Shown: positions 23,008 through 36,437, counted from the stretch's first letter. The stretch is 64,000 bases of DNA from Paulownia fortunei (GCA_019321725.1 CM033110.1:5759278-5823277); one strand, 5' to 3'. Program-made: numbers and translations. Notes: generated by a model from the sequence alone, not told the origin.

Positions 23008-23975
23008 AGGATGAGTTGGAGTCAACGAGAGGAAGAAATGTTGATTTTAGCTTTGAAAAACATTGTTGCCAATGGGTGAAAATCTAAAAATGATTTTAAA
23101 ATTGGTTATTTTCAAGTTTTGGAACAAGAAATGGCGAAAATACTTCTGGGTACCAATCTTAGAGCAATTCCACACATCAATTTCAAGATTCATATATGGA
23201 AAAGAGAATTACAGTAGTCTTCTTTTCATATTGTCACATAGTGGGATAGGTTAGAATGATACCATAAAAATAATAGAGGTGCATGATGATGCATTTGATT
23301 CCTATTTGAAGGTAAACATATATTTAATTTGGCATTTTAATATACACAGTTCTTCTTAACTTGCTTGAAATACAATGTTATTGGATTATTCATTAGTTTC
23401 TTTTTATGCTTCAGATAGATGCAAATGCTCATCTTATGAGGTTCAAGTCCTGGTCCTATTACCACGATTAGCATGAGATTTTTGGGAAAGATAAGCCACC
23501 GGTGAACAGGTCGAAGATTTTGTGGAGGAGTTAAACAAGTGCTAGATTGAACTACTGCAAAGGATATTAAAATTCATGATTAGTTTGATAACATGTTTAT
23601 GGGTTTTGAAAATGAAATGGAGACAATGTCTATATGCCAACCTGAAACTAGTGCATTAGGGAAGAAGAGTACTAGGAAGAAAAGAAAATTTGTAGATACT
23701 CTAGATCCTATTTACGAGCTCATTGGCAACTTTTGCTAAATACTGACACTAGATTAGATGATATTACCAAGAGAATTAGATATATATATGACATTTCAAA
23801 TGCAAGAAATGAGGTTTTTACAATGGTTAGGAATATAGATGGGCTAAGTCTACAAGAGAAGTTGTTGGTTTTTAAGCTTTTAGTGAAGAACACTGAAGAT
23901 TTGGAACTATTTTTTAGCTTTTCGGACGATGCTAAAGTTGAAATTACAAGGATAAAGTTGGTTGGCAATTTGTGA
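23008..23975 (+). pseudogene. Harbinger Myb/SANT-like accessory protein, decayed
   Basis: The frame starting KGRMSWSQREEEMLILALK, then NDFKIGYFQVLEQEMAKILLGT, IPHINFKIHIWKREYSSL and DAFDSYLK, is the Myb/SANT-like domain (PF12776) that partners Harbinger transposases. After a likely intron it resumes with DANAHLMRFKSWSYY and EIFGKDKPP. The C-terminal part (23733-23975) reads RNIDGLSLQEKLLVFKLLV, the usual helical end. In-frame stops (one in VANG*KSK, one in YYHD*HE) and shifts make it dead. Same strand and about 520 bases downstream of the transposase, the normal two-gene layout. Confidence 0.8.
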
Positions 23976-23989
23976 AGTTATACATCCTT

Positions 23990-25600
23990 CATGTTGGTTA
24001 AGAGAAAACCCTTTTTTGGATTGCACATATGTCATGTTGAGTAGGAGGTTTTTGTATGTTGCTGCTATTTAAATCTTTGAACTTTGAAAATATTGTAGCA
24101 TCTAGTAGATATGGTCTGATCCTGTTTTGTTTACAAACTTGAAGGAAATAGGTTGTATTATGTTTTTTTTTTCCCATGCTTGTTGGAATATGCAATATGA
24201 TGTATGTATTCTGACAATGGTTTTGATATAGAATATTGTGGGGTTCCATATTATGTTGTATGATGTATGTATTTGTGCATGTATTATGCACTCTGTTTGA
24301 CAAGTCTATTTTAATCTGTTTTAACCCTACTTGTTAAAATCTATTTCAATCCAAACAAATTATTATTTGTTTTGGCCTTCAATTTTTGTGGACATGTTCT
24401 ATTTTATTGTGTAGTATTATGTATGGAATAACACAACACAATGAAGTTTATTTACAGATTTGTATTTTAATTGTTCATGTTATAATCAGTTTGTATCATT
24501 TATGTCTTAACAGATTTTAATCTTTAAGTTTTAGTTTATTTTCAGCGATTGGTTTCTAGACACCTGGGCAACAAAATTATAAATAGACAACAAATAACGT
24601 AGAGATATTTAATCTCTTAGTAATTAACCCGATTGGACAAGTGATTTCCATGTTACAAGTAATAATTTAAATTCTTAATTATGCTTCATATTAATATACG
24701 CATAAAAAATCAATGCCTAAATGGTAAAAGACAATCTGATTCCCTTTAAAACAAATAATGTAATGAAAAAATCTGATTCCCATTAAAAAATAATCTGATT
24801 TCCATCCAAGAAATAGTTAAGTACGACTTAAAAAAATATTAAAATACTATTCCAAAAACTCCATCCACTTTAAAACAATGGAAATTCCAAATATCTGTTA
24901 ATTATAAAAGCAAATTAGCATTTAAAAAAATAATTACTTACCTGAAATAGCAACTGAAAAAGTAGTGAAGTATTGTGGATTTTTAAATAAGCTTTAAAAT
25001 AGACCAACTCTCCTGGTGACTAATGGGGGAGTGAAGAGGTCATATGATAAATTATAAAATTAAACCCCAAAAAACCAGGACAAATGCCTACTTAAATGCT
25101 GGTAAGTGGAGTAGTTGGTTGACAGGCTGTATTAATTGAAAAAATAGGTTGTTAGAATTCAACTGCAATAAAGGTGGTCAATGGATAAAACAATGGTATT
25201 AATTATGTCGTAATATGGTTCTCAATGTCATATTAATGATACATCCAATTGCAACTCAACCTTTCTGGAAAATATTGTAATTATATGTCAAAACCAATAC
25301 CAAATACATTTTAAAAAAAAATCCATTACAGTAGTCACCAAACTGTAGAAGATAATGGTAGAATGCTACTTAACATTCCATAAATAATTTTTTAAATTAA
25401 TAACAAATTACCATACATCACAGTCAACATATAATTTTTATAAAAAAAAATATGCCTACAACACGCAAAGCAAGCTTGATCACAAAGAAAAGGTATTTAA
25501 TCGATAGACTTAAATAGACTTGGGAGCAAGAAACTAGTAAACACTAATCCCTATTACATGAATAAATACATCTTAAAAAAAATAAGATAACAAGTGGCAA
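23990..25600. other. AT-rich spacer, no gene seen
   Basis: Probably the 3' part of, or flank to, the Harbinger element. No coding frame is supported. Confidence 0.35.
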
Positions 25601-25629
25601 CATACATCCCAAAAAAAATTATTTTGCAT

Positions 25630-26069
25630 AGCTAAAGATAACAACTATTAAAACCCAAGAAATGATTAATGCCAAAAAATAGTTTCTCTTCCTGCTCTTG
25701 ATGTTGATTAATAGTTACTTCTTATGTATTAATTCTTTGTAACTATCTCGGAACAATTTGAGTTGATCTTCTGCACATCTCAGGTTCATACCATTCAAAG
25801 AAACCACACCTACGCCCCTACATAAATCTCAATTTTGTTGGTATTGGTACTTGGTAAAGACTTATAATGGTAAGATTTTTTTACACAACATCTTCAACAT
25901 GTAAAGACTTAAATAAATAGTTACAAACCCCATATCCAAGGCAACTTCGAAATCTACGGCTTGTGTTTGAAAGTGTCCATGATGTGTATAAATGTACTTC
26001 CAATCCACAATCACATAGCTTAGGCATTGATGGTGGATGTCCATATGTATGACCTTGTGAAGTTGACAC
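25630..26069 (-). pseudogene. GRF-type zinc-finger small protein, broken
   Basis: Exon 1 (from 26069) reads MSTSQGHTYGHPPSMPKLCD followed by CGLEVHLYTSWTLSNTSRRF and RSCLGYG. Joining a likely intron (GT after TATGGG, AG before GGGCGTAGG) gives GGRRCGFFEWYEPEMCRR. Together this is a GRF zinc finger (PF06839: C.CG...SWT..N..RRF..C...CGFFEW). Relatives (At4g04775-like) continue with a coiled coil and a C-terminal membrane helix; here a stop follows IVPR, and in another frame a hydrophobic stretch (FLALIISWVLIVVIFSYA) near 25640-25690 is the decayed membrane segment. Function of the family is unknown to me. Confidence 0.6.
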
Positions 26070-26074
26070 TACAC

Positions 26075-28035
26075 TATTACAATATTTCTCAAGAGTTGAA
26101 ATATTTGGATTTCAATCAAATTATGACACTTGAATATAACCAACAATAAGATGTTCTATACAACTTATGTTTAGGGTGTTACAACACATTATTCTTCACA
26201 ACATGCATGTATTTTATAACTCCATGTATTAATAACAATTGAAAATATCCCACTAAGGAATATTTCACCATAATTTGATAAACACGTAATAAGTAATCAA
26301 AATGGATATGATTTTTGACCATCTTATATGCAACTCATCCACAATGAGTTAAAAAAAGATATAACAAAAACAAAAAGTTGAAATGACATGATTGCTAAAA
26401 AGTATGCTATGCTTACCACAAATACTTGATGCCTTAATTGGAATGCATGAATAAAAAAATTAATGGAACAAAGCAGTCAAAGCTACCATAGTTTATGTTC
26501 TTACTCACAGTGTCGACAAGCCAGTTAGGGCATGAGCTTTTTTATTTGGCTTTTGATAAAATTCTCACAACATAAAATAGAAGCCAAACAAATTAAAGAC
26601 TATCATCAATAATCAGTAAAATATTTTCAAAAGCCAACAGAACTTGCATCATTCCAAGCCCTAATAACAATTGAACATTTGTAGAAAATAAAGGCATTGA
26701 TGTTTTGATATCAATGGTATAGAACCTAGGTGATTGTACTTCCATGCTTTCATATTAATGCAACTTTACCATCTTCTTATGTCTTTTACTTCCATGCTTA
26801 GTTATTTTTCAAGCTTCCTAATACTTGAATTTTCATCTTGGAACATTTGCTATTAATTTCACTATTATTTCAAATTGTATCTTCTTATATAATAGAAACA
26901 ACACAAAAATAATTAAGGGAGAGATATAAGAACCGAAGTTTACTACTTCACTAATTTTCATAGTATCATGTTATCCAGAAATAGTAGCCCCAGTTATATG
27001 CCAAATTAAAAGCTCATAATATCTTTATGAGATTTTACAAAAACAATGTTTGTTTTTTTGAAGAAAAATATGTTTAAAGATGAGAACCCAAGTTCAAAAA
27101 AATTCTAAGAATCTACAGGAACTCATATTTAAGTAAAGATATTTTGTTCAAAATATTTAAATTTATATGTCATCTTGATCACATAAATGAGCTATAAACT
27201 TATTAAGAAATAATGCAAACAAAACAAATATAAAAATGGATGAAAAATATTGGAACCCTAGTTTCCACAACAAGATACAAATCAAGCATATATACAAAGA
27301 AAAGCAGTGAAAACATACCAATGTTGACAGTAAGGAAATGAACTTTACCAGTGTTGCTTCAAATTATGGGTAAAGAAATTGACGAAACTCGAACAAGAAT
27401 GCTTGAAGTTTCAGTTTACCTTGCCCCTCTTCAGTTGATTCAAAAAGGAAGTCAGATCAACACTGATGCAAGCTAATATGTTATACAAGACGCTCTAATT
27501 CACTTCTTTGTGCAAACCTAAGAATTGGGTGTTTAGGGTTTATGGTTGCAGTAAAATTTAGATCCCTAATACTTGATTGGGTTTACAAAAGGAATTGTGT
27601 TAAAAAATAAGGGTATAAATGTAAAAGTACTAGTTATCACCCTATACAATTTATTCCAACTAAACAAAATATAGATAAAAAAGTGTGTTATCCCATCTGA
27701 AATATTTTGAAACCAAACAAGTTAATGGGGCTGGTTTGGATACCTATTATTAGTCTACCATATCCCTTGGGAATTAATCAAGCCCAATCAAAATATACAA
27801 GCAAACAGGCCCTATGTGTCTAAAATTCATGGAATATGTATGAGGTTGTTAGTTGTTATTTTATAGATGTAGTTTCTCACTAACTTTTGCCACGTGACTT
27901 CACCTCTGAATTAAGCATGATCCTGCATTTGATCCTATTTTCTATTTGACTATTACACTATGGATTGCTATTACGTGTCTAAAATACATGAAATATATAT
28001 GTAATTTTCGTCATGTGGCTTCTACAATGAATTTA
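26075..28035. other. AT-rich spacer, no intact gene seen
   Basis: No supported coding frame. Around 27728-27812, 'ggggctggtttgga' and 'caagcaaacaggccc' could be the two ends of a small MITE or one end of the Harbinger element, but target-site repeats are unclear. Confidence 0.35.
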
Positions 28036-28039
28036 TCAT

Positions 28040-28607
28040 TGTTATAAAATTAATATTTTATATTGATATTCATATGTAATTAAGTAATCAATATGGAAAT
28101 ACATAAGTACGAAGTGGATCGAGTATATCTATACACAGTAAAAATGTCGATCCACACGTCCTAGATCAAGCTCGTCCACAAACCTGCTTTGATTGAACCA
28201 TGAACATGTCTATAATCCATGTATCCATTCCTCAAAATCAACCATGAACATGTCTTTTCTCATGGTGGTGGATAGCTACTAGAGTTATCCACTCAATTAC
28301 ACACCTCAAATACTTGGAGTTCAATGGTGATATTGCAAGAAAAGACGTAAAGAGAAAACTGTATAGAAGAAATATGGGGAGACTATTTCTTAGGAGATAC
28401 GTTCATTCACTTGTTCCATTAGATTAGGATTTGAATATATCCAACACAAAGAAAAATCTATATATATATATATATATATCTTCCAACATAAAGAAGAATC
28501 CTATTCACCTAGGAATTATAATCCCACCCAAATTATAGAATTAACATCCAACTCAAATATGAATGCCAATTGGTTCATAGGTCCAAAACACGACTCAATT
28601 TTCAACA
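28040..28607 (-). mobile_element. 3' LTR of minus-strand copia element
   Basis: Bounded by TGTTATAAAATT on the left and TTTTCAACA on the right (TGTTGAAA...TTTATAACA on the minus strand), 568 bp. Its first about 350 bases match the second LTR at 36451-36805. It is followed by a reverse-complement polypurine tract. An (AT)n run lies at about 28458-28480. Confidence 0.8.
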
Positions 28608-28618
28608 TCTCCCACTCA
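28608..28618 (-). other. Polypurine tract of copia element
   Basis: TCTCCCACTC, i.e. GAGTGGGAGA on the minus strand, directly next to the LTR start TGTTG, the common plant copia arrangement. Confidence 0.75.
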
Positions 28619-30480
28619 TATATATTTGACTCGATCTCCTCAAATCTCATCATCATACAATTTCTCAATCTCACATCATTCTCTTCATATAAGAAATGAG
28701 ATATGCGACTAAGTGAGAAAGGATAGGTGTGGAGAGTTATATTAAGTCATCATCAAACTAACATAACCCTACAACTCAATAGCTCATTATGTATCCTAAT
28801 CCAAGTGGTTGTACCCAATCAAGCATCTCTAGATCTCTCAGTGAAAATAAGTAGAGCATGCTCGACTTACGCAAATATGCATCTATGTTCATGACTACTC
28901 AAATATATTTTGGCATAATCGTCCAGGCTATGAACCATAGAACATAAGTACGTTTCCAACTTAATTTTTCCTCAGCCTCTCATGACAATCACTTTGGACA
29001 TGATAGATTTCCTAAACATGCTCTGACAGACTGAATCATCCTTGGCCATTGGATAGATGCTAAAGTAGCATCCCCAAGCTTACACTTCATGACATGGTCC
29101 AAAGTCCCAAAGAGTAGAAGAAATAATATGAGCTCACACAGTGATCAAGTAGGGACCCATTCAGTCACTTCCCATAAGAGGTCGCCTCAAAGCGTATGTA
29201 GTATGAATACGGGATGTGATGGAGTTTCCACTCAATTTGGACATGTCATGCTCTAAACATCATATGAACCTAAGTTCAGTCGTACTCCAAGCACCTGACC
29301 TGCGCACCACCAGAAGTTACTCTCTAAAATACCTTATAGCAGTTAGTACATTCAGCTATAAACAGGCTTGTTATGAATTTTGGACATACTTCATAATCGA
29401 TCAAGTCTGATCTCATCTTAGTTTCTAATCTAAGGCGATTATAAGTTATGCACATTAATCTTCCTCACTACTCCAAGTGTGAAGGCATTTCATTCACAAA
29501 CCTTAGTTATGCAAAATGATCATTTAAGTCTCATCATGTTAGCTTTCATAGCACCATAGCGATTGCTCATGTGAGAGAGTCAAGCAAAGCTTGGTGACAA
29601 CCTACAAATTCAATGTCAACCATATAATGAGTATACAAACATATCTCATTAATCATTAAATATTCTCAGAAGCCATAAAAATCAAATTCTACATAATCTC
29701 ATACTGCTCACATGCCTTTGGAGCATATCTTCATACCAAAGCTTAGTGAAATAGATACGCGATCACACTATTTGTAGAAATATGTATAAGAATAATTTAA
29801 TTATGCATAATAATTTGATTAGGTAAAATAATATCTGAAATATGCTTGAGAATAATTTAATTATGCACAATACTCTGATTAGGTGAAATAATATCTGAAA
29901 TATGCCTAAGAAGAATTTAATTATGCACACTACTCCGATTAGGTGAAATAATATCTTATATAACTATATTTGGTCCTCCAAAAATATTGGACACATAAAG
30001 CATACATCAAAATGGCTTTATTATCACAAAGATAACATCAACCTAACAAATGTGTGCCACAATACGCATCCTTTCAAGATATCAGTGCTTTAACTAATCT
30101 CAGACCACTCTATTAAATATCTAAGCATCATTTAAACTGTATTATACCATTTGTGTCAAGAATCACTTTGATATCTACTAACCAACAATCTAAGTATTAA
30201 GCATAGGACTAGGCGAGTACACACACAATGCATATCAAACTTCTTATATTGCTTGCATAATATTAGCTGGCATTTCTTTTCTTCTTTCATCATAAGATAA
30301 TTTTTTAGCTAAGAACATAAATATGACCATAAAGTGTCAATAGGAATAGTGTGCATACAAAATCTCGGCATCATAACATTAAGTATGCATCTACTTCCCC
30401 TATGTCCATTCCAAATATGAAGGACAAGCACTACTAAGTGGCAACATCTCCATGTTCCTTCTAGCCATTGCATTATTACC
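28619..30480 (-). mobile_element. Copia element 3' internal region, non-coding
   Basis: Lies between the RT remnants and the 3' LTR. No RNase H motif could be read. It contains a three-unit 60-bp tandem repeat (29779-29958). Confidence 0.5.
29779..29958. repeat. Three 60-bp tandem repeats
   Basis: Exact 60-base period starting at 29779, 29839 and 29899. Each unit contains AATTTAATTATGCA and GATTAGGT(A/G)AAATAATATCT. Units differ at several bases. Confidence 0.9.
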
Positions 30481-30489
30481 CATATATAG

Positions 30490-31655
30490 TAAGAACTAAA
30501 TTATCTTATTTATCTTAACATATATTTAGTGAGCTTACTCGACCATCTGAAGCATATTAGAGTCATAGCTTGATGAAATCAATAGTATAACTATTTGGAT
30601 TATAATTCAAGTCACAAATGGAGCTTTTCGAACAGCAATCTTTGCACTTTTGTCCCACTTCTTGAATTCATTGGTGATCCACATAAATCTCTTCGTTCAC
30701 TCCTCATAATATATGTCAACCTCAATCTTCTAGGACAAATCTAAAATAAAGTGGCAACAATTGATAGCATGTTGGCTAATAGAGGCAATCTCACTTCTTT
30801 ATGAGAACATCTCAAGAAATTTACACCATTATTTTAGGTGTAAACATTTTGACCTTAATTGAGCTATACGCATGTCAATTAATCTATCTACTTTGCACAT
30901 GACCTTTAGAAACCACATGTTTCTAATGGTCTTGAACCACGAAAGATCATCCAGCTCTTAGACTTTTTTCTAGTCGTTAGGCTTATCTTTCGTTCATAGC
31001 AATATCCCCTTAAAGCATCAAGTGAAGTCATAAGTCTAAGTTGACTCATCAATATCTACAAAAATAGTCTCTTGAAGGATGCCCATTTAATCTCAAATAG
31101 ATAATGGGAACAAATCATGTTCACTCTTTCTTACTTATGGAATTTGAAAGTCCTTTTCAAGTGATACACTCCTACTAACTCAAGGTTGCTCCCACTATCC
31201 TAATAATTTGTGGATGAGTTTAAACTACATCATCCTTGCCAAAAAAATGAGCGATTCCTCAAGGACCTTGCAACTCATATAGTTTAAGATTTTTTTGACT
31301 TCACATATGCTCATAAAATCCTCCTTAAGGAAATCTATACTGTGCGACTTCATTTGTATTATTTCTCCATCAAGGTGTTCATTACTTTTGAGAACATGTC
31401 TTCTTGAACTTACATGGGGACAGACCCCTTAATTCAGGCTTGTTGCCATGTTAAAGCTTATAAAAGATTAGAGAATTCACTTGGAGACACATTTTTCATG
31501 ATAAAGGCTTCAGTCAAGATTACATCTTTCCAAGTGAGATACAAATTAATTTGAAGTGTCAGAAAACTAGACATTTTGAGTTGTTTGATTCTTCCTTTTT
31601 CGCAAGCTCATTTAGTTGTGAAGTGTTCAGAATCATCATTCAACTGCAACTCTAT
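30490..31655 (-). pseudogene. Copia pol: integrase end, linker and reverse transcriptase start
   Basis: The minus strand carries, from right to left, an integrase C-terminal-like stretch (LTWKDVILTEAFIMKNVSPS), then DFLKEDF...EVKK, the linker ELQGP and DDVV*THPQII typical of the integrase-RT junction. At 30970-30880 it has ELDDLSWFKTIRNMWFLKV, matching the RT opening ELVDLP.G.K.IG.KWV.K. Further left come NEEIYVDHQ and, in another frame, KVQRLLFEKLHL and FHQAM, which are RT blocks. It is riddled with stops and frame changes. Confidence 0.7.
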
Positions 31656-31659
31656 TTTT

Positions 31660-33795
31660 TGTTGGTTTTGCATAATCGCGGGATTGCAAGTATAGCGGAA
31701 ATTTAAAAATTTTCAATAATTGAAATAAAATCATACATCATATGTATTTATCCCAGATTTGATGTGATTTTTTATTTATATTTTTGATTGCTCGTTAATA
31801 AAATTAAACAACTAAAGTTTCACGATTATACCTTTCAAGCAATTTTGTTGATGAAGGGTAAGAAAGAATTCAGATTCCTCAAGCTCCTCTCAAATAATTT
31901 CGATGGACTCTCAAAACATTCACCAAGGACTCCAAGTGTAGTCCCTCTAATTGTATCCACACTTTCGACCAGATCCACAATCTTCAAATCCTTGCTAGTG
32001 AATTTGAACTTCTTATTTCTAAATCTATTTGAGAGCAAAGAATAATTTTTGAATCAACAAGTGATGGAAGAATTAACCTTTTAGTCAAAAAGTGATGGAA
32101 CCTTTTGATGGATAAATTTTTCTTGAAGTAAGAAAATAGAACACACAAAAATGAGAAGAAGAAGATGAGAGAGGGCTGAAAATTCTAGCTCTCTTGCTTT
32201 TAGTTTTTTGGCCCCACATTGTGTATTTATATACACAATGTAGTCTTGACCTAATCCCATTAGGTCTCCAACTCTTGCCCTAATTAATCCCCCAATTCCA
32301 ATTAAGAAATCTTCTCGTTTCTTATCTCTTATTTCTTTCACTTCAAGACAAATTCTAGACAAATTTTTTCCATCTTTATTACGACTCTTTAATTTTAGCA
32401 ATTAAAAAAATCGTAATGGACCTCTAACCACATGGGCTTGGACTCTAATTAATTTATTAAAGTTCAATTAATTGATCTCTATCAATTAATTAAAAAACTC
32501 AATACAATTAATTGATCCAATCAATTAATTAGTTGGTTCCATAATAGGTCACCTAATCATATTAAGCCCAATTAAAATAATTCTATTATTTAATTGGTTA
32601 AATTAATTTAACTCCTTAAATTAATTTTAGGCCAAGCTAATATAATTGATCTCCATCAATTAATTAATTCACTCTCAAGATCCCCTAATCATTATTAGAT
32701 TTAAATAAATAATTATATTATTTATTTGAATGAAATAATTTAACTATTTAAATTAATTCTAGCTCAAGTTGATTAATCTACATTAATCAACTTAATCCAA
32801 CACTTTGGATTACAAAAATAGATATAGAAGTGGGTCATCTCAATTTATGTGTGACTCATTAAGTTCACAACTATGCTAGTAGTTGGCTTACAACCTTTGC
32901 AACTTATGAATAAATTTAATATTTTGATTAATTGATCCACTTGTAATTAACCTCTTAATTCCAAAAACCTCACAAATCAAGGGAAGCACCTAGCAGTGCA
33001 TCTCGTCTACCTAGTATTAGGTGAATAGCAAGTGAACATTTTCTATTATGAGTACCATGCAAATACGGTCTCTCTATCAACTAATCTCCTTATTAAGTTT
33101 AGGGCATGGATTATTAGTCGAAACCTTATTTTGACTTAATAACTATGATTCAATTTCAAGTCACATTAATTCTTTGATAAATTTTTAAAAAACCCTACGT
33201 CTAGTATTCATCCTGCTTTGGTCAAGATTTTCGGGATCAAGGACTATAAAACTATAGAAAATTCTCATATTCTACTAGATAGGTGACAGATTCTTTATTG
33301 GCTACTCATTGACCTCCATACACGAAGATCATACACCCAACGTAAGCCCCTTATAATTGTCATGCAATTAGAAAATTCATCAAAGTGTATGATATCATGC
33401 ACAAGGCCACCATGGTGCCTCAAGTCAAAAGACTAATTAATGTATTATTGTAACTAGGAAATTCTTATTCAACAAATAGTGCTTTCCAATTGAGAGTTTC
33501 CCAGTAGGTTGTTCAGTGTATTCGTTCCCTAACAAGCACCCACATATATGTACTAGCATCCCCACGCTAATGTCTACAGAATAAGACATTCTCCTTTCGA
33601 GTATGCATCGTGTATGCGAGTCTATCGGGCCTATTATGTGTCTCATACTCATAAGTCTGCACTTGTCTTAGTGGACCAGCTCCAAAGAATAATTAGCCTT
33701 CTTTTGTTTTCTAGCAGGATTTTCCTGTTAGAAAAGTTTGTGCAGAAGGAGGTTAATCTTAGTGAGTTAGCTAGTAAAGCTTCCTCCAGCTAACA
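31660..33795 (-). mobile_element. Nested long LTR inside copia integrase region
   Basis: This 2.1 kb non-coding block separates the integrase end (about 31.6 kb) from the protease/zinc knuckle (34.2 kb) and has TGTTGG...GCTAACA ends. The middle (32395-33080) resembles 38180-38790: both have 'gggcttggact/ggtttggact', repeated 'caattaattgat' tracts, 'tttgcaacttatgaataa', 'aaaacctcacaa' and 'tagtcgaa/agtattagg..aatagc(a/g)a' in the same order. I infer a solo LTR of another retroelement. Target-site duplications were not found, so the ends are approximate. Confidence 0.5.
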
Positions 33796-34139
33796 CAGTG
33801 ATCATCTTAATCTCGCATGCCATGATAAAATTTTAAAAAATAATATCCATGAAAAAAGTACAAAAAATATTATTTTAAGCCAATCGCATCACAAAGAAAA
33901 ATGGCATATGTTGTAAAGGTCTCTTATATAAAAAAAATAGGCAAATCTAGTCATTCAACCAATGTCTTATAAGTGCATCAACTTAAATTAGACTATATCG
34001 CATCTACTGCCTTTTGAACATCTTCAAAGAGTAGCTCACAATAATTGTTGAGCTTAAGGTGGCACTTAGAACTCATACTGCCTCCTTTTGTGTGTCATTT
34101 AAATAAATATAGATGTACAACTCTAATATAGTCTACGTG

Positions 34140-34300
34140 TTTGCTAAATCACCTACAACATGCTATGTTATACCAACATCTACTATCCATCTAAGGAAAG
34201 ATTTGGAAATATTAGCAAAAAAATGAGAGAGCCTTCAGATTCATTTCAGTACAATTACGAACGAAGTGACTAATTTCATTATAATTATAGCACTTAACAT
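34140..34300 (-). pseudogene. Copia gag zinc knuckle and aspartic protease
   Basis: About 34295-34230 reads CYNYNEISHFVRNCTEMN, a CCHC zinc knuckle in which the second Cys is now Tyr. Just downstream on the minus strand (34195-34140) is RWIVDVGIT*HVVGDLANT, the copia protease active-site block (WIVDSGAT.H in relatives) with the catalytic DSG changed to DVG and a stop. It lies in the expected gag-PR order. The catalytic change shows that this copy is dead. Gag sequence should extend to the right, but is too decayed to read. Confidence 0.75.
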
Positions 34301-36437
34301 TTGTTGACACTTAGTTGGCTCTATTACTAAGGTGACACATCTTGTCATTTTATTAGATCAATTTGAGGTTCTAGGTTTACTTATTGCTTTTGTCAAGCTA
34401 CGCTTTGCTTGTTCCAACATTCACCCAATTGGTTTGCGTTGGTCACATAAGCAACAAGTGCAACTATTTGTGCATTTTTTGACTCTCAACAATCAGCCTC
34501 AAGTTAGGCAATATTATCGAAAGCATGTTACAAATATTTATAAGTCAGCTCAAAAAATGATTTTAGGATAACTATAATTGTTTACTTATGAGCGAGCTCA
34601 TATCACAAAATAGAGCTCAAATTCTTTGATTAAATCCTCGTGTTTGAAGCTTAAACAAATTAAAAAACAAACTATATTGTTAATCTACTAGTATATTATC
34701 AGCGATGTCGCGACAAAAATGGGCAACTTAAAATATTGTGTTTGCAGCTTTATTAAAGTACAAACTTTACTATTAATCCACTAGCACATTGTCAGTGTCT
34801 AAATCGCATGTTCAATTAGCTTAATATAAAATCAGCGAGTTAGTCTAAGACTCCAAAATTAATTTCGCAAAATTTAGGTAGTGATCCAATATTTTATTCT
34901 AGATTCAAGTAAATTCTTTATTAGTCCTTTGTACATGGCAAAATCAAAAATTTCGCAACTCAAGCTAGTGATTATCTCTCACTAAGTTAAATATATAATC
35001 AAAATTTACTGATGATGAATAAAATAATTAATTATTCATAGTTTATGCATACAACTATGCACTATGAATAACAAAAAATTAGTTTTATATGGGACAAATT
35101 GACATTTGGTGCATCATATTGAGAGAATTTGTCCCATGGTGGTAAAATAAAAAATATCCCCATAAATTAATATTACATGGCCTCCAAAAAAAATAGCCCA
35201 AGAAATATTGATTCAAGGCCTACTGCATTAATATAATCAATAAAGAATGGAGATATTGAATTACCACAATTCCTACAAATTATCTCCCACAGAATAATAA
35301 ATAATAAAACAATGAACACTTATTTTTCACCAACACCCAAATGTCAATGTCATCTCATTCACAACATATATTAATTTATAATGCATCAACTCAATTAAAA
35401 TTACATCAAATATAATTACATAAAAAAGATATAATTAGAAACGTATACAACTTATGTAGAGCATTTTACTCACATAACCAACCACATAGGAAGGTAATAC
35501 ATTTTTTTCTATATACAAAAACGTTTTAACCCCATAAGAATGTTTTTGCATACATCCTGATGTGCAAAAAATATTTTGTATGCACTCTAATGAACAAAAA
35601 ATATTTTAATTAATTTTTAATATATTTAATTTATAATTCCAAGTTAATTTACTAAATAATCAAAATAATTCAAATCAAAAACTCAAAGAAGATATGACCA
35701 AAACTAGCCACTTCATTGGCAGTGATAAACATAATTAGCCGGACAAGTACGCATGAAAAAAATTTCATGAAAGAATTTTATTTTATGTTTTCTTTTGAAT
35801 TTGAATTTTTTGAAATTTCTATACCAATTAGGCCCTTAGCTGCGCCTGGCTACTCCTGAGCCACTATTGAGCCACAACTCAGCCAAGCTAATGGCTCAAC
35901 CAAGCCAATGGCTTCATTTTCTTTTTCTTTTTTTTAAGGTTAAGGCATTATCTGTTTGGCAGCCACATGGACGCTAGCTCAGCACCAACTGGCCGCCACA
36001 TGTGGCCAGCTCATCATACATCACGCTATCGACAAACGGCGTCTTCTCCGGCAACATTTCTCCAGCAAAGTTCAATTTCTGGCCAAAATTTTAAAAATTC
36101 ATGTCACTCAATTTAAGTTCATTTTTTTATAAATTACATGTTCTTTCTAACCTCTTTTCTTGTTCTACAATATCACATATAAATTTGGCAACAAAAACAG
36201 CAAAAAAAAGTTCAAATTTGAGCCAAAATAAATAGATCTCAAACTTAAATTTGATTTTTTCTCAAACTGCTCATCCATTTTCGCCAAACTCTAGTCATGT
36301 GATCTATACATTAAGATCTACGTATGGTGAAAATTTACGGCCAAATTTTATGCTTAAAAAAAGATTTATTTATTTTTTTAAGCAGAAAAATATATTTTGT
36401 AAATTTGACAATTAGAAAGGGAGAACGAGTCATATTG
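34301..36437 (-). mobile_element. Copia 5' internal region, unreadable gag
   Basis: By position this is gag and leader of the copia element. I can read no convincing gag protein. A small GC-richer patch (about 35835-36060) has no assigned role. Confidence 0.4.

Noticed and set aside
27728..27812. 85-bp MITE with 'ggggctggtttgga' ends
   Set aside because: End pairing is weak and no TTA/TAA duplication fits both sides; left only as a note.
29779..29958. CRISPR-like array
   Set aside because: Whole 60-base units repeat with no unique spacers; this is a plant genome and the repeat lies in a retroelement.
33437..33652. 71-codon minus frame
   Set aside because: Part of the nested long LTR block; no protein similarity recognised.
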